Shown piece by piece: positions 54,978 to 63,762 of a stretch of 64,000 bases of DNA. Both the position numbers and the translations under genes were made by a program. The notes under the pieces were generated by a model. The model did not search any database and was not told the DNA's origin. It was given only the letters and a program-made list of their open reading frames with translations. Origin of the DNA: Sphingobium wenxiniae (lineage in GTDB: Bacteria; Pseudomonadota; Alphaproteobacteria; Sphingomonadales; Sphingomonadaceae); assembly GCF_007830065.1 (NCBI RefSeq), contig NZ_VLKK01000007.1, positions 62,001 to 126,000 on the forward strand, in the 5' to 3' direction. Every line of letters begins with the position of its first letter. The stretch's first letter is position 1.

Positions 54978-56051
54978 ATGATCGGCCGACTGACACTGAG
55001 CGATTTCCGCAACCATGCGGATGCGCTGATCGTGCCCGATCATGCCTTCATCCTGCTGACCGGCGAAAACGGCGCGGGCAAGACGAACATATTGGAAGCC
55101 GTATCCATGCTGGCGCCGGGGCGCGGCCTGCGCGGGGCGGCGCTCCGGGACATGGCGCGGCAGGACGGCGCGGGCGGCTTCGGCATAGCGGCGGAAGTGG
55201 ATGGCGTGATGCTGGGCACGGGCGTCGCGGCGGGCGCGCCGGACCGGCGGCAGGTGCGGATCGGCGGCGTCGCCGCATCGGCCAATGCGCTGGCGGATCA
55301 TCTGGCCATCGTGTGGCTGACCCCCGCCATGGACCGGCTGTTCATGGACAGCCCCGGCGGACGGCGGCGCTTCCTGGATCGGCTGACGCTGGCGCTCCAT
55401 CCCGGCCATGCGGTCCACAGCGCCCGGTACGAAGCGGCGATGCGCGCGCGCAACCGGCTGCTGGCCGACCCGCGGAGCGCCGATCCGCTCTGGCTCGACG
55501 CGCTGGAGGCGCAGATGGGGGAGCATGGCGCGCCGCTGGCGGCGGCGCGCGCCGATCTGACCGCGCGATTGAACGCGATGCTGGCGGATCAGCCGGACGC
55601 GCCCTTCGCCCGGCCGCTGCTGGCGCTGGAAGAGGCGGAGGGCGGGGGAGACGAGCCGCTTGGCCCGCGCCTCGCGCGGGAACGGCGGCGCGACGCAGCG
55701 GCCGGGCGCACCTTGTCGGGACCGCACCGACAGGACCTGACCGTCACCCATAGAGCCAAGGGGCAGGCGGCGGCGCTCTGTTCGACGGGGGAACAGAAGG
55801 CGCTGCTGCTGTCGATCCTGCTCGCCCACGCCGCGCTGGTGGCGGCTTCGCGCGGGCAGCCGCCGGTGCTGCTGCTCGACGAAGTGGCCGCGCATCTCGA
55901 CCCATCGCGCCGTGCGGCCCTGTTCGACCGGCTGCGCGGCATGGGCGCGCAGGTGTGGATGACCGGTACGGAACGCGCGCTTTTCCAGGATGTTGGGGAG
56001 GCGACTCGGCTCTCCGTCACGTCCGGGCACGTTTTTCGTTCCGCCAGCTAA
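54978..56051 (+). CDS. recF: DNA replication and repair protein RecF
   Basis: 357 residues. ABC-type ATPase that loads RecA at gaps with RecO and RecR. Walker [10 protein letters not shown] at about residue 29, signature region [14 protein letters not shown], Walker [16 protein letters not shown] terminus [17 protein letters not shown] is the standard RecF start. It stands apart from dnaN (4061). Confidence 0.95.
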   Translation: MIGRLTLSDFRNHADALIVPDHAFILLTGENGAGKTNILEAVSMLAPGRGLRGAALRDMARQDGAGGFGIAAEVDGVMLGTGVAAGAPDRRQVRIGGVAASANALADHLAIVWLTPAMDRLFMDSPGGRRRFLDRLTLALHPGHAVHSARYEAAMRARNRLLADPRSADPLWLDALEAQMGEHGAPLAAARADLTARLNAMLADQPDAPFARPLLALEEAEGGGDEPLGPRLARERRRDAAAGRTLSGPHRQDLTVTHRAKGQAAALCSTGEQKALLLSILLAHAALVAASRGQPPVLLLDEVAAHLDPSRRAALFDRLRGMGAQVWMTGTERALFQDVGEATRLSVTSGHVFRSAS

Positions 56052-56158
56052 CGCACCGCAGCAACGATTCGTCGCCCCGCACTTTTCAATTCGTCCCGCC
56101 TCTGCCCTAAGGCCGTCACGGGGATGAAACGTCTTTGAATAGTCGGGGGTTTGCACGG

Positions 56159-56695
56159 ATGATCGGTGGTTTTCGCGCTCTGTTCGCGGCAATGATGCTT
56201 GCGCTCGGCGCCCTGACCGTTACGCCCGCCGCCGCCGGCGTCCTCCAGTGCGTACCCTTTGCCCGACAGGCTTCCGGTATCGAGCTTTACGGCAATGCGA
56301 ATAGCTGGTGGGGCCAGGCGGAGGGCCGTTACGATCGCGGGCATGAGCCGCGCGTCGGCGCGGTGCTGGCCTTTTCGTCCAGCCGCGCGATGCCGGTCGG
56401 CCACGTCGCCATGGTGAGCAAGGTGGTGAACGACCGCGAAGTGCTGCTGACTCATGCCAACTGGTCCTATCGCGGCGGGATCGAGCGCAATGTCCGCGCC
56501 ATCGACGTGTCGCCGGACAATGACTGGACCGATGTGCGCGTGTGGTACGGTCCCATCGGCAAGCTGGGCCTGCGTTCCAATCCGGCGCGCGGCTTCATCT
56601 ATGCCAACCCCCCGCGCGACGAGACAAGCGGCGTGCGGTTCGCTTCGGCCGACCGCGCCACCGCCGGCGCGGAGGCCGCGCGCGGCGCCTACTGA
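56159..56695 (+). CDS. Exported CHAP-domain protein (first of a tandem pair)
   Basis: 178 residues; signal peptide ending TPAAAG. The CHAP (cysteine/histidine amidase) core has the catalytic Cys in LQCVPFARQASGIEL, a WWGQAEGRYDRGHEPRVGAVLAF block, and catalytic-type His in PVGHVAMVSKV and LLTHANW. Such enzymes cut peptidoglycan stem peptides or cross-bridges. Nearest relative is its own neighbour at 56768; the two share almost block-for-block the same layout. Confidence 0.9.
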   Translation: MIGGFRALFAAMMLALGALTVTPAAAGVLQCVPFARQASGIELYGNANSWWGQAEGRYDRGHEPRVGAVLAFSSSRAMPVGHVAMVSKVVNDREVLLTHANWSYRGGIERNVRAIDVSPDNDWTDVRVWYGPIGKLGLRSNPARGFIYANPPRDETSGVRFASADRATAGAEAARGAY

Positions 56696-56767
56696 GCGCT
56701 TAACCACTTCCTAAAAGTTCGCGGCCTAGGATCGTCCCCGGTGGGGCGATTCTCCGATTGAGGTCGC

Positions 56768-57520
56768 ATGATGTTTCGTTACGTTCGCTGGGCGGCGGCG
56801 CTGCTGCTGTCCGGCGTGATGGCCGCGCCCGTGCTGGGCGCGACCGCGCTCCAGTGCGTTCCCTATGCGCGCATCGTGTCCGGCGTGGAGATCTACGGCG
56901 ACGCGCTGACCTGGTGGGATCAGGCGGAGAATCGCTATCAGCGCGGGCACAGGCCGCGGACGGGCGCTGTCCTCGCCTTTCGTCCGGCGGGACCGATGAC
57001 GCTGGGCCATGTCGCGGTGGTCAGCCAGGTGCTGGGCGATCGGCGCATCCTGATCCGTCATGCCAACTGGTCCGCGCCCGGCGCGATCGAGGAAGACGTG
57101 ATGGCTGTGGATGTATCCCCGGCCGGCGACTGGAGCGAAGTGCGCGTGTGGCACAGCCCGACCGGGCAGATGGGCGCGCGCGTCAATCCTGCGTTCGGCT
57201 TCATCTATGGCGAAAAGGGGAAGCTGCGTCCGTTCACGCCCGATCCAGCTCTTGGGACCAGCACGCGTTTCGCCGGCGTCGATCAGAATCTGCGGAAGGA
57301 TGTTCGCGTTCCGGCGCGTCCGGCGGCTTTGCGTTCCGCCTCGGACGACGCCCAACTGCGGCAGGCTGTGCTGGCGGATACGCGGGAAGTGCGCAGGGCT
57401 CCGCGCGGCCCGCGTCTGGAAAGCGATCCGCGCGTTCTCGAATATGCCGACGGCACGCCGGCTTCACGCTCGCTGCACGACATCATCACTGACGTGAAGC
57501 AGGAAGCGCGGCTGCGCTGA
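56768..57520 (+). CDS. Exported CHAP-domain protein (second of a tandem pair)
   Basis: 250 residues; signal peptide then the same CHAP core: LQCVPYARIVSGVEI, WWDQAENRYQRGHRPRTGAVLAF, LGHVAVVSQV and IRHANWSAPG. It differs from the first by an ~80-residue C-terminal extension that is charged and helical (DAQLRQAVLADTREVRRAPRG). The pair looks like a tandem duplication followed by loss or gain of the tail. Downstream DUF3297 is on the other strand. Confidence 0.9.
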   Translation: MMFRYVRWAAALLLSGVMAAPVLGATALQCVPYARIVSGVEIYGDALTWWDQAENRYQRGHRPRTGAVLAFRPAGPMTLGHVAVVSQVLGDRRILIRHANWSAPGAIEEDVMAVDVSPAGDWSEVRVWHSPTGQMGARVNPAFGFIYGEKGKLRPFTPDPALGTSTRFAGVDQNLRKDVRVPARPAALRSASDDAQLRQAVLADTREVRRAPRGPRLESDPRVLEYADGTPASRSLHDIITDVKQEARLR

Positions 57521-57523
57521 GGA

Positions 57524-57793
57524 TTATTCCCCGGCCGCTTCGGGCGCATCCTGGGCGGCGTTTTCGAACCAGGCTTCGACGGGGCCGGACAGCTTGATCG
57601 TCAAGGGATTGCCGTGGCGGTCGCGAGTCTTGCCCGCCGCGACGCGAATCCAGCCTTCGGAAATGCAATATTCCTCGACATCCTTGCGCTCGCGCTCCTT
57701 GAAGCGGATGCCGATGCCGCGTTGCAGGACATCCATGTCGAAATGGGGGCTGCGCGGGTTGGTCGAAAGACGATCCGGGGGCGTGTCGCTCAT
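57524..57793 (-). CDS. DUF3297 family protein
   Basis: 89 residues. FDMDVLQRGIGIRFKERERKDVEEYCISEGWIRV and KTRDRHGNPLTIKLSGPVEAWFE are the hallmarks of this proteobacterial family of unknown function. Length normal. Converges almost stop-to-stop with the CHAP gene. Confidence 0.9.
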   Translation of the reverse strand: MSDTPPDRLSTNPRSPHFDMDVLQRGIGIRFKERERKDVEEYCISEGWIRVAAGKTRDRHGNPLTIKLSGPVEAWFENAAQDAPEAAGE

Positions 57794-57870
57794 ATCTTGC
57801 TTCCTGTGGCCATGCGGCGCGCCTAGCCGCCGCCCCGCCCTCCGTCAACCATGGGCGGCGGCACGAGAGC

Positions 57871-58124
57871 AGCCCCAGGATCGATGGGCATTCAGCGACG
57901 GCAGGCGGGCCGTTCCCATTCATGCGATCGAACCTTTTTTCACGCGGAGGCGTGAAGTATCCGGAAGTCACGATGCGCAGCCCACCCATCAGCGTGCGGA
58001 GGGTCGGTCAGCAGGGCAACAAGCGCCTTTCGGCGCGCCCTTTTCCGCTTCTCCGCGCCTCCGCGTGACTCGGTCAGATCAGCCGGCTGCGCAGGACGAT
58101 CCCTGAACGTCGATCCGGCCTAGC
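57871..58124. repeat. MITE-like element, family 2, copy 2
   Basis: A diverged, slightly longer copy of 8054-8270. Shared internal words include TTCACGCGGAGG, CGATGCGCAGCCC, the CGGTCAGATCAG core and GTCGATCC near the right end. Its own ends (CAGGATCGATGGGCATTCAG and, inverted, GGATCGACGTTCAGG) still match imperfectly. It fills the 326-bp gap downstream of the DUF3297 gene start. Confidence 0.75.
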
Positions 58125-58374
58125 GGCATATCCGGACACGCACGCGCCGGCCGGTATAGGGGCTGCGGCGCCATTCGATCCAACAGCGCTGGCGATGCCC
58201 GCGCCAGTCGCTGCGGTTGTCGCGCCAGTGCCGCCGGTCGTTCCAGCGATGATCCCGGTCGCCGCGCCAGCCGTCGCGATAGTGATGGTCGCGCGCCTGT
58301 GCGGGAATAGCCGTCGCGCCGAGTCCGGCAATGGCCAGTCCCAGCACCGCTACGCCTTTCCATAAAAAGGTCAT
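58120..58374 (-). CDS. Small exported basic protein
   Basis: 84 residues from ATG 58374; signal peptide MTFLWKGVAVLGLAIAGLG then ATAIPAQA. Mature part is very basic and aromatic (His, Arg, Trp: RDHHYRDGWRGDRDHRWNDR) ending RSPYTGRRVRVRICR. I have seen similar short RW-rich exported proteins in sphingomonads; function unknown. Its stop touches the family 2 repeat. Confidence 0.7.
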   Translation of the reverse strand: MTFLWKGVAVLGLAIAGLGATAIPAQARDHHYRDGWRGDRDHRWNDRRHWRDNRSDWRGHRQRCWIEWRRSPYTGRRVRVRICR

Positions 58375-58476
58375 GATGCTTCTCCTCACCGATCCCGCCG
58401 CTCCACCGGCGGGACGTGATGGAGAGGATGGACAATGGCGGCTGAACGGTCCGGGAACGCGCCTGTCAGTTTGCGT

Positions 58477-59727
58477 TCAGCCTGCGCTACTGTTCCGCAG
58501 CGCCGCTTCGGTCTCCGTCATATAGTCGCGCGTGATCGGCAACGTGCGCCGGTCGCGGACATATTGGACCTGATAATTCACCATCCCGCCATGCTCGAAC
58601 ACCGTCGCCGCTCCGGCGAGATAGAAGGTCCACAGGCGGAAGAAGCTTTCGTCATACAGGGCGACGATCTCTTCCCTGTGCTCCATTGTCCGCTTGTACC
58701 ATTCGCGTATCGTCAGCGCATAATGCAGGCGGAGCACCTCCACATCCGTCACCATCAGGCGCGTTCCTTCGCTGCCCCGCAGCATTTCGGACAGGGCCGG
58801 GATATAGCCGCCGGGGAAGATATATTTCTGCGTGAAGGCGTCGGTGATGCCGGGGCCGTCGATGCGGCCGATGGTGTGGAGCAGCATCACGCCGTCGGGC
58901 GTCAGCAGGTCGCGGCATTTGTTGAAGAAGGTGCGGTAATGTGCCGTCCCCACATGCTCGAACATGCCGACCGACACGATCCGGTCGAACGGCCCGTTCA
59001 TGTCGCGATAGTCGATCAGTTCGAAGCGGACATGATCGGATACACCCGCCTCCTGCGCCCTCTGGCGCGCGACCTTGAGCTGTTCCTCCGACAGGGTGAT
59101 GCCCGTCACGTCGACGCCGCAGGTGCGATGGAGATAGAGCGCCATGCCGCCCCAGCCGCAGCCTATGTCCAGCACCTTCATGCCGGGTTTCAGCAGCAGC
59201 TTGGCGGCGATGTGCGCCTTCTTGTCCTCCTGTGCCTGTTCCAGGCCGATGCCCGCCCGATTGTCGGCATCGGGCCAGTAGGCGCAGCTATATTGCCGGT
59301 CCTTGTCCAGGAACAGGGCATAGAGCGCGCCCGACAGATCGTAGTGATGGGCGACGTTGGCTTTCGCGCGGGAGCGGTGGTTGGCGCGCCAGAGCGTCTG
59401 GCGAAGCGCCTTGAACCCGCGCTTGAGCGGTCCCCTGCTGCTGATCGATCGGCCCTTTTCCCAGGCGTTGTTGACGCGGATGAGGGAGATCAGCTCCATA
59501 ATGCCGCCGCCCTCGATCGCGACCCGCCCGTCGATATAGGCTTCCGCCATGCCGAGCCGCGGGTCCTTCAATATGTCCAGCGGAACGCGCGAATCGAGGA
59601 ATGTGAGCGTCAGGCCGGGGAAGGCCGGATCGGGCGTCCCCACCGTGCTGCTGGAGCCGTCATGATAGATGACCGTAAGCTGGCCCTGCGAAACCAACCG
59701 CCTGAGAATCCGTTCGAATATCTTCAT
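58477..59727 (-). CDS. Cyclopropane-fatty-acyl-phospholipid synthase family protein
   Basis: 416 residues. SAM-dependent enzyme that methylenates unsaturated acyl chains of membrane lipids. SAM-binding motif VLDIGCGWGGMALYL, and later SVGMFEHVGTAHY. The N-terminal region matches the family's lipid-binding domain (ERILRRLVSQGQLTVI). Its start is 32 bp past the stop of the molybdopterin gene, so the three genes 61234-58477 look like one transcript. Confidence 0.92.
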   Translation of the reverse strand: MKIFERILRRLVSQGQLTVIYHDGSSSTVGTPDPAFPGLTLTFLDSRVPLDILKDPRLGMAEAYIDGRVAIEGGGIMELISLIRVNNAWEKGRSISSRGPLKRGFKALRQTLWRANHRSRAKANVAHHYDLSGALYALFLDKDRQYSCAYWPDADNRAGIGLEQAQEDKKAHIAAKLLLKPGMKVLDIGCGWGGMALYLHRTCGVDVTGITLSEEQLKVARQRAQEAGVSDHVRFELIDYRDMNGPFDRIVSVGMFEHVGTAHYRTFFNKCRDLLTPDGVMLLHTIGRIDGPGITDAFTQKYIFPGGYIPALSEMLRGSEGTRLMVTDVEVLRLHYALTIREWYKRTMEHREEIVALYDESFFRLWTFYLAGAATVFEHGGMVNYQVQYVRDRRTLPITRDYMTETEAALRNSSAG

Positions 59728-59759
59728 GTGCCGCAACCTGCCCTGTCATGACGCGGGCG

Positions 59760-60512
59760 TCAAATGCCTGCGTACCAATCATAGCCTGCGCGGTCTTCCC
59801 AATAGCCGCCCTTGCCCGCGCCGATACCGGACAGGCTCTCCACCGCCTCTATCGCCATCAGATATTTGGCGTGCTTGTAGCCCAATTGCCGCTCCACCCG
59901 CAGCCGCAGCGGCGCACCGTTCGCCACCCGCAGCGGCCGGTCGTTCAAGGCGAAGGCCAGGATGGTCTGGGGATGGAAGGCATCGATCAGGTCGATGCTT
60001 TCATAATAGCGCGCGCCCCCGCCCATATCGTCGGCGCAGCGCAGGACGACATAGCGCGCCCGGCCGTGCATCCGCGCGGCGTCGAGGATGAGCGACAGCG
60101 GCACGCCGCGCCACTTGCCGATGGCGCTCCAGCCTTCGACGCAGTCATGGCGGGTGATCTGCTCGCGATGGGGCATGGCGTGGAGTTGGGCGAGCGAGAG
60201 CGACAGGGGCCGGGCGACCATCCCGCCGACGCGCAGCCGCCAGTCGGCAAAGCCGCTCCGCCACAGCGCCCTATAGGCCGGCGTGTCGGGATTGGCGGTG
60301 CCGTTGGCGCGGAAGAAGGGGGAGATCTGATCCGGCCGGAATTCATGCGCGAGGGCGTCGGGACGCATCAGGCCACGCTGCGCCCATTTATGGAAATTGT
60401 CCGCCGAAAAGAGCGCATCGCGCACCGTTTCATGGCGCGCCAGCCGGTCGCAGCCCGCCAGCGCGGCGGCTCCCCCCAGCACCAGCGCGCGGCGGGAGAG
60501 AAGGCGCGTCAT
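59760..60512 (-). CDS. Molybdopterin-dependent oxidoreductase (sulfite oxidase fold)
   Basis: 250 residues. SUOX-type fold with the molybdenum-ligating Cys in TRHDCVEGWSAIGKW and RVERQLGYKHAKY later. N terminus has RRALVLGGAAALAGC, a Tat-like signal with a possible lipobox, as expected for exported molybdoenzymes. Paired with the cytochrome b gene upstream (stop/start overlap), reminiscent of MsrPQ-type or sulfite-dehydrogenase pairs; the true substrate is unknown. Confidence 0.88.
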   Translation of the reverse strand: MTRLLSRRALVLGGAAALAGCDRLARHETVRDALFSADNFHKWAQRGLMRPDALAHEFRPDQISPFFRANGTANPDTPAYRALWRSGFADWRLRVGGMVARPLSLSLAQLHAMPHREQITRHDCVEGWSAIGKWRGVPLSLILDAARMHGRARYVVLRCADDMGGGARYYESIDLIDAFHPQTILAFALNDRPLRVANGAPLRLRVERQLGYKHAKYLMAIEAVESLSGIGAGKGGYWEDRAGYDWYAGI

Positions 60513-61234
60513 CGCCTTTTCTCCGGCACGCGATATCTGCCCGTGAGCATGGATCGAACCTCATTGAGCGGACCCGCCAACAGCACCATGAGGATGTGGA
60601 CGAGGAAGAAGGCCGCAAGCGCGAAGGCGGCGATAAAATGGATCGACCGGGCGGACTGCCGCCCGCCGAACAGGTCGATCAGCCACGGCCAGGCCGCGTT
60701 CATGCCCGGCGACATGGCAAGGCCGGTCAGGATCGCGACTGGCAGCAGCAGGAAGATCACCGCCCCATAGCTGCCCTTTTGCAGCACAGTGTAGCGAAGC
60801 GCCGCCTCCCCCGTGGGAAAGCGCAGGCGGGCATGATCCTGGATATCCCGCCAGACGTGGCCGGGGGCCAGCTCTCCCCGGCGGAAGAGCAGGTCCCGGC
60901 GGATGTGCCCGTTGCCCAGGCTCCAGAACATATAGACAAGCAGCGAGAAGAGAAGGACCGGCGCGGCGGTCAGGTGCCAGTGCCGCGCCATGGCGAGATC
61001 GTAGAGCGCTGGCAGCGTGATCCAGCCGGGGAAGCGACCCGGTTCCAGCCAGGCATGATCGAAATTGGCCCCATATTGGCCCCAGTAAAGCCGCGGATGC
61101 GCGTTGAAGATACCCAGGCCGCTGGTGAACAGCATATAGAGCAGCATCGCATTCAGCCAATGCCACAGGCGCGTCGAAAGCCGATGGCGCTGCACCATGC
61201 GCGGCATGACGGCGGCGGCCTGGCCCTGTCCCAT
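60509..61234 (-). CDS. Cytochrome b-type membrane subunit
   Basis: 241 residues, four membrane helices with haem-ligand histidines visible: STRLWHWLNAMLLYML, HWHLTAAPVLLFSLLVYMFW, and a C-terminal SIHFIAAFALAAFFLVHIL. It fits the Ni/Fe-hydrogenase I / cytochrome b561 family and would pass electrons between quinone and the molybdoenzyme encoded next. The start could also be ATG 61207. Preceded by a divergent region carrying the promoter. Confidence 0.88.
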   Translation of the reverse strand: MGQGQAAAVMPRMVQRHRLSTRLWHWLNAMLLYMLFTSGLGIFNAHPRLYWGQYGANFDHAWLEPGRFPGWITLPALYDLAMARHWHLTAAPVLLFSLLVYMFWSLGNGHIRRDLLFRRGELAPGHVWRDIQDHARLRFPTGEAALRYTVLQKGSYGAVIFLLLPVAILTGLAMSPGMNAAWPWLIDLFGGRQSARSIHFIAAFALAAFFLVHILMVLLAGPLNEVRSMLTGRYRVPEKRR

Positions 61235-61514
61235 GACGGCAACTGTTACCCTTTTGCATCAGTCAGGTCAAAATGGATGTTCGGGGCGCAAAAGGAAGGA
61301 CGCCGTTCATCTGGCAGCCATCTGGCGGGCGCATAAGCGCGCTCCCACCGCAAGTAAGCCGGCGGGCCCTGAAACGACTATGGAATGATAGCTGTATTTT
61401 TCAAGAGGGTCAGGATCAGAATAAATTTATAGATCAGTCCCTTTTAAAAACTGATTGAGTATCTAGATAAAGCTCATCCCGGTTCAGGGTGTCGAATAAT
61501 ATATGAGGAATATG

Positions 61515-62021
61515 ATGAAGACTGCGTTTATCGCGGCGATTGCTGCTGCTACCGTTTCCGTCCCCGCTTTTGCACAGGATGCAGCTCCCTTTACTGGCCC
61601 GCGCGCTGGCGTGGTCCTGGGCTATGACAATATCCAAGGCAGCGACGGTTTCACCTATGGCGGCTCCACCGGTTATGACATCGCGGTCACGCCGCGCGTC
61701 ACCGTCGGCCCGGAAGTGTCGTTCAGCGACTCCACCACCAAGGACAGCGGCGTCCATGCCAGCCGCGACCTCGCCGCTTCGTTGCGCCTCGGTTATGTCG
61801 TGACGCCGCAGGTGCTGGCGTTCGGCAAGGTCGGCTATGCCAATACCCGCTTTGAATATGCCGGCGCGCATCAGTCGCTGGAAGGCGTGCGTTTCGGCGG
61901 CGGCCTGGAATATGCGGTGACCCCGCGCACCTATATCTCGGCCGAATATCAGCGGACCGAATATGAGGATGATTTCGGCGGCCGTAATGCCGGCCTGGTA
62001 GGCGTCGGCTTCCGCTTCTAA
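61515..62021 (+). CDS. Outer membrane beta-barrel protein
   Basis: 168 residues; signal peptide MKTAFIAAIAAATVSVPAFAQ. The mature part is an eight-strand OmpA/OmpX-like barrel: alternating aromatic-hydrophobic strands such as RAGVVLGYDNIQG, YDIAVTPRVTVGPEVSF, LRLGYVVTPQ, FGKVGYANTRF, ending in GLVGVGFRF with the C-terminal phenylalanine recognised by the Bam machinery. ATG 61515 is used, with several in-frame ATGs just upstream. A strong terminator follows. Confidence 0.9.
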   Translation: MKTAFIAAIAAATVSVPAFAQDAAPFTGPRAGVVLGYDNIQGSDGFTYGGSTGYDIAVTPRVTVGPEVSFSDSTTKDSGVHASRDLAASLRLGYVVTPQVLAFGKVGYANTRFEYAGAHQSLEGVRFGGGLEYAVTPRTYISAEYQRTEYEDDFGGRNAGLVGVGFRF

Positions 62022-62043
62022 GCGCGGCCGATCGCAGGAAGAA

Positions 62044-62078
62044 GGGCGGCTCCCCTTGCGGGCCGCCCTTTTTTTTTG
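62044..62078 (+). terminator. Rho-independent terminator of the barrel protein gene
   Basis: GGGCGGC (62044-62050) pairs with GCCGCCC (62062-62068), followed by nine to ten T. Textbook form. It lies 23 bp after the stop and directly before the complete repeat element. Confidence 0.92.
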
Positions 62079-62088
62079 GGTCAGGTCG

Positions 62089-62285
62089 CTTGCAAACCCT
62101 CGCGCCGGATGGCGTTTATGGGTGGTTTGCGGTCGCCCCCTCCCCGTTGTCATGCCAGCGAAAGCTGGCATCTCTCTTTCTTAGGGTGCAACCAAGCCTA
62201 AGGGAGATCCCGGCTTTCGCTGGGATGGCGGATAATGAACGTCCGCAACTGGCCGAAAGAAGCCGCCGGCGCGAGGGTTTGCAAG
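62089..62285. repeat. Complete family 1 element with perfect 20-bp terminal inverted repeats
   Basis: 197 bp. Left end CTTGCAAACCCTCGCGCCGG (62089-62108); right end CCGGCGCGAGGGTTTGCAAG (62266-62285) is its exact reverse complement. Inside is the nested palindrome of the family: GTCATGCCAGCGAAAGCTGG and AGATCCCGGCTTTCGCTGGG around TTAGGGTGCAACCAAGCCTAAG. No coding capacity. It is the reference copy for the other five. Confidence 0.88.
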
Positions 62286-62401
62286 GTGCGTCATTCCCCT
62301 TTTGCAGGCCAGCAATGGACCTGCGGCGAAAAAAGCGCCAATCTTCGTCAATGTTCATGGGATGTTTCATGACGCTGCCGGGTCATCGCGCTCCGGCTTT
62401 C

Positions 62402-63100
62402 CTAGCGCAGGCACCTGTCCAGCCCGTCCCGCTGGACCACGCCGACGCGCGCGGCGATGCTGTTGCCGTAGCGCCTGGTGAAACCGCTCGGTGCGACCGC
62501 CGCCCGCTTCTTCGGCAATGGCAGGACAGCGGCGATCCGCGCCGCCTCCGCCCGCGTCAGGCGGCTGGCGTCATGATGGAAATACCGCAGCGCCCCCGCG
62601 TTCGCGCCATAGGTTCCAATGCCGGTTTCCGCGACGTTCAGATAGACTTCCATGATCCGCCGCTTTCCCCATATGGCCTCGATCAGCACCGTGAACCACG
62701 CTTCGAACCCCTTGCGGACAAAGCCGCCGCCCTGGATCAGGAACACATTCTTCGCGGTCTGCTGGCTGATCGTCGATCCGCCCCTGATCCGGCCGCCGCT
62801 GGCGTTATGCCGCATGGCCTGCGCGATGGCGTCGACGTCGAAGCCGTGATGCGTGCAGAAGCGGCTGTCCTCCGCCGCGATGGCGGCCCGCGCCATGTTC
62901 GGGTCCATATCGTCCAGGCTCATCCAGTCCTTCGTGAAGCCCCTGGAATCGAACAGCATCGTCAACGTCACCGGCGGCGGCACGACGCGATAAATCCCCA
63001 CCATGAGCAGCGAGAACACCGCAAAGACGACCACGATCCTGATCGGAACGGTGATCCAGCGGGAAAAACGGCGCGAGGAGGAAACGGGTTTGGCGTTCAT
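62402..63100 (-). CDS. mtgA: Monofunctional biosynthetic peptidoglycan transglycosylase
   Basis: 232 residues from ATG 63100 (GAGG seven bases upstream); a TTG 12 codons earlier is the alternative. One membrane helix, then the GT51 domain: EDSRFCTHHGFD, RGGSTISQQTAKNVFL and KRRIMEVYLNVAETG, the five-motif family set, with the catalytic Glu in the first. It polymerises lipid II into glycan strands. Confidence 0.95.
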   Translation of the reverse strand: MNAKPVSSSRRFSRWITVPIRIVVVFAVFSLLMVGIYRVVPPPVTLTMLFDSRGFTKDWMSLDDMDPNMARAAIAAEDSRFCTHHGFDVDAIAQAMRHNASGGRIRGGSTISQQTAKNVFLIQGGGFVRKGFEAWFTVLIEAIWGKRRIMEVYLNVAETGIGTYGANAGALRYFHHDASRLTRAEAARIAAVLPLPKKRAAVAPSGFTRRYGNSIAARVGVVQRDGLDRCLR

Positions 63101-63201
63101 GGCGTCCTCGTAACGCGCCACCCCCGCTTCGTTCAAGCGGCCGCGGGCATTCTCCTTTCGGACCGTCGCCGTTCGATGCGCGGCATCATGGGAGCGCCGG
63201 A

Positions 63202-63726
63202 ATGACCTTGCCCGGCGGCTGGCGGCAGATGGAGGCAGCCGATATCGCGGCCGTGTCGGCCATTTCCGATGCCGTGCACGGACCTTTCACGGAGGATGCG
63301 GAAATCTACGCCGAAAGGCTGGCGCTTTATCCGGCGGGATGTTTCGTGCTGGAACGGCAGGAACGCATATCGGGTTATCTCATTACCCATCCGTGGCATG
63401 CGGCGACACCGCCCCCATTGAACCGGCCCGTCGGAGCAATGCCGGCCGATGCGGATTGCTATTATCTGCACGACCTCGCGCTGCTGCCGGAGGCGCGGGG
63501 GTGCGGAGCTGGCCGGGCTGCGGCGGACTGCGCCCTGCGTGCCGCGCGCGCGGCGGGGCAGGAGACCATCCTCCTCATCGCCGTCGGCGGCGCGGAGGCT
63601 TTCTGGAAAAGGCAGGGTTTCGCCGCCATTGCCGGCAGGCGCGACGATGCGGGGAAGTCATCCTACGGGGAGGAGAGCGTGCTCATGCGCCGTCCGGTTT
63701 GCGCCGGGGACCGGGATAGGCTGTAA
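63202..63726 (+). CDS. GNAT family N-acetyltransferase
   Basis: 174 residues. Acetyl-CoA-binding motif A region LLPEARGCGAGRAAADCAL and the later EAFWKRQGFAAIAGR are typical of GNAT enzymes, with an N-terminal QMEAADIAAVSAISDAVHG. Substrate cannot be told. Divergent from mtgA with about 100 bp between the starts. Confidence 0.88.
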   Translation: MTLPGGWRQMEAADIAAVSAISDAVHGPFTEDAEIYAERLALYPAGCFVLERQERISGYLITHPWHAATPPPLNRPVGAMPADADCYYLHDLALLPEARGCGAGRAAADCALRAARAAGQETILLIAVGGAEAFWKRQGFAAIAGRRDDAGKSSYGEESVLMRRPVCAGDRDRL

Positions 63727-63762
63727 AAAAGCAGGATGCGGATGCTGTCCGATCCCCAATCG

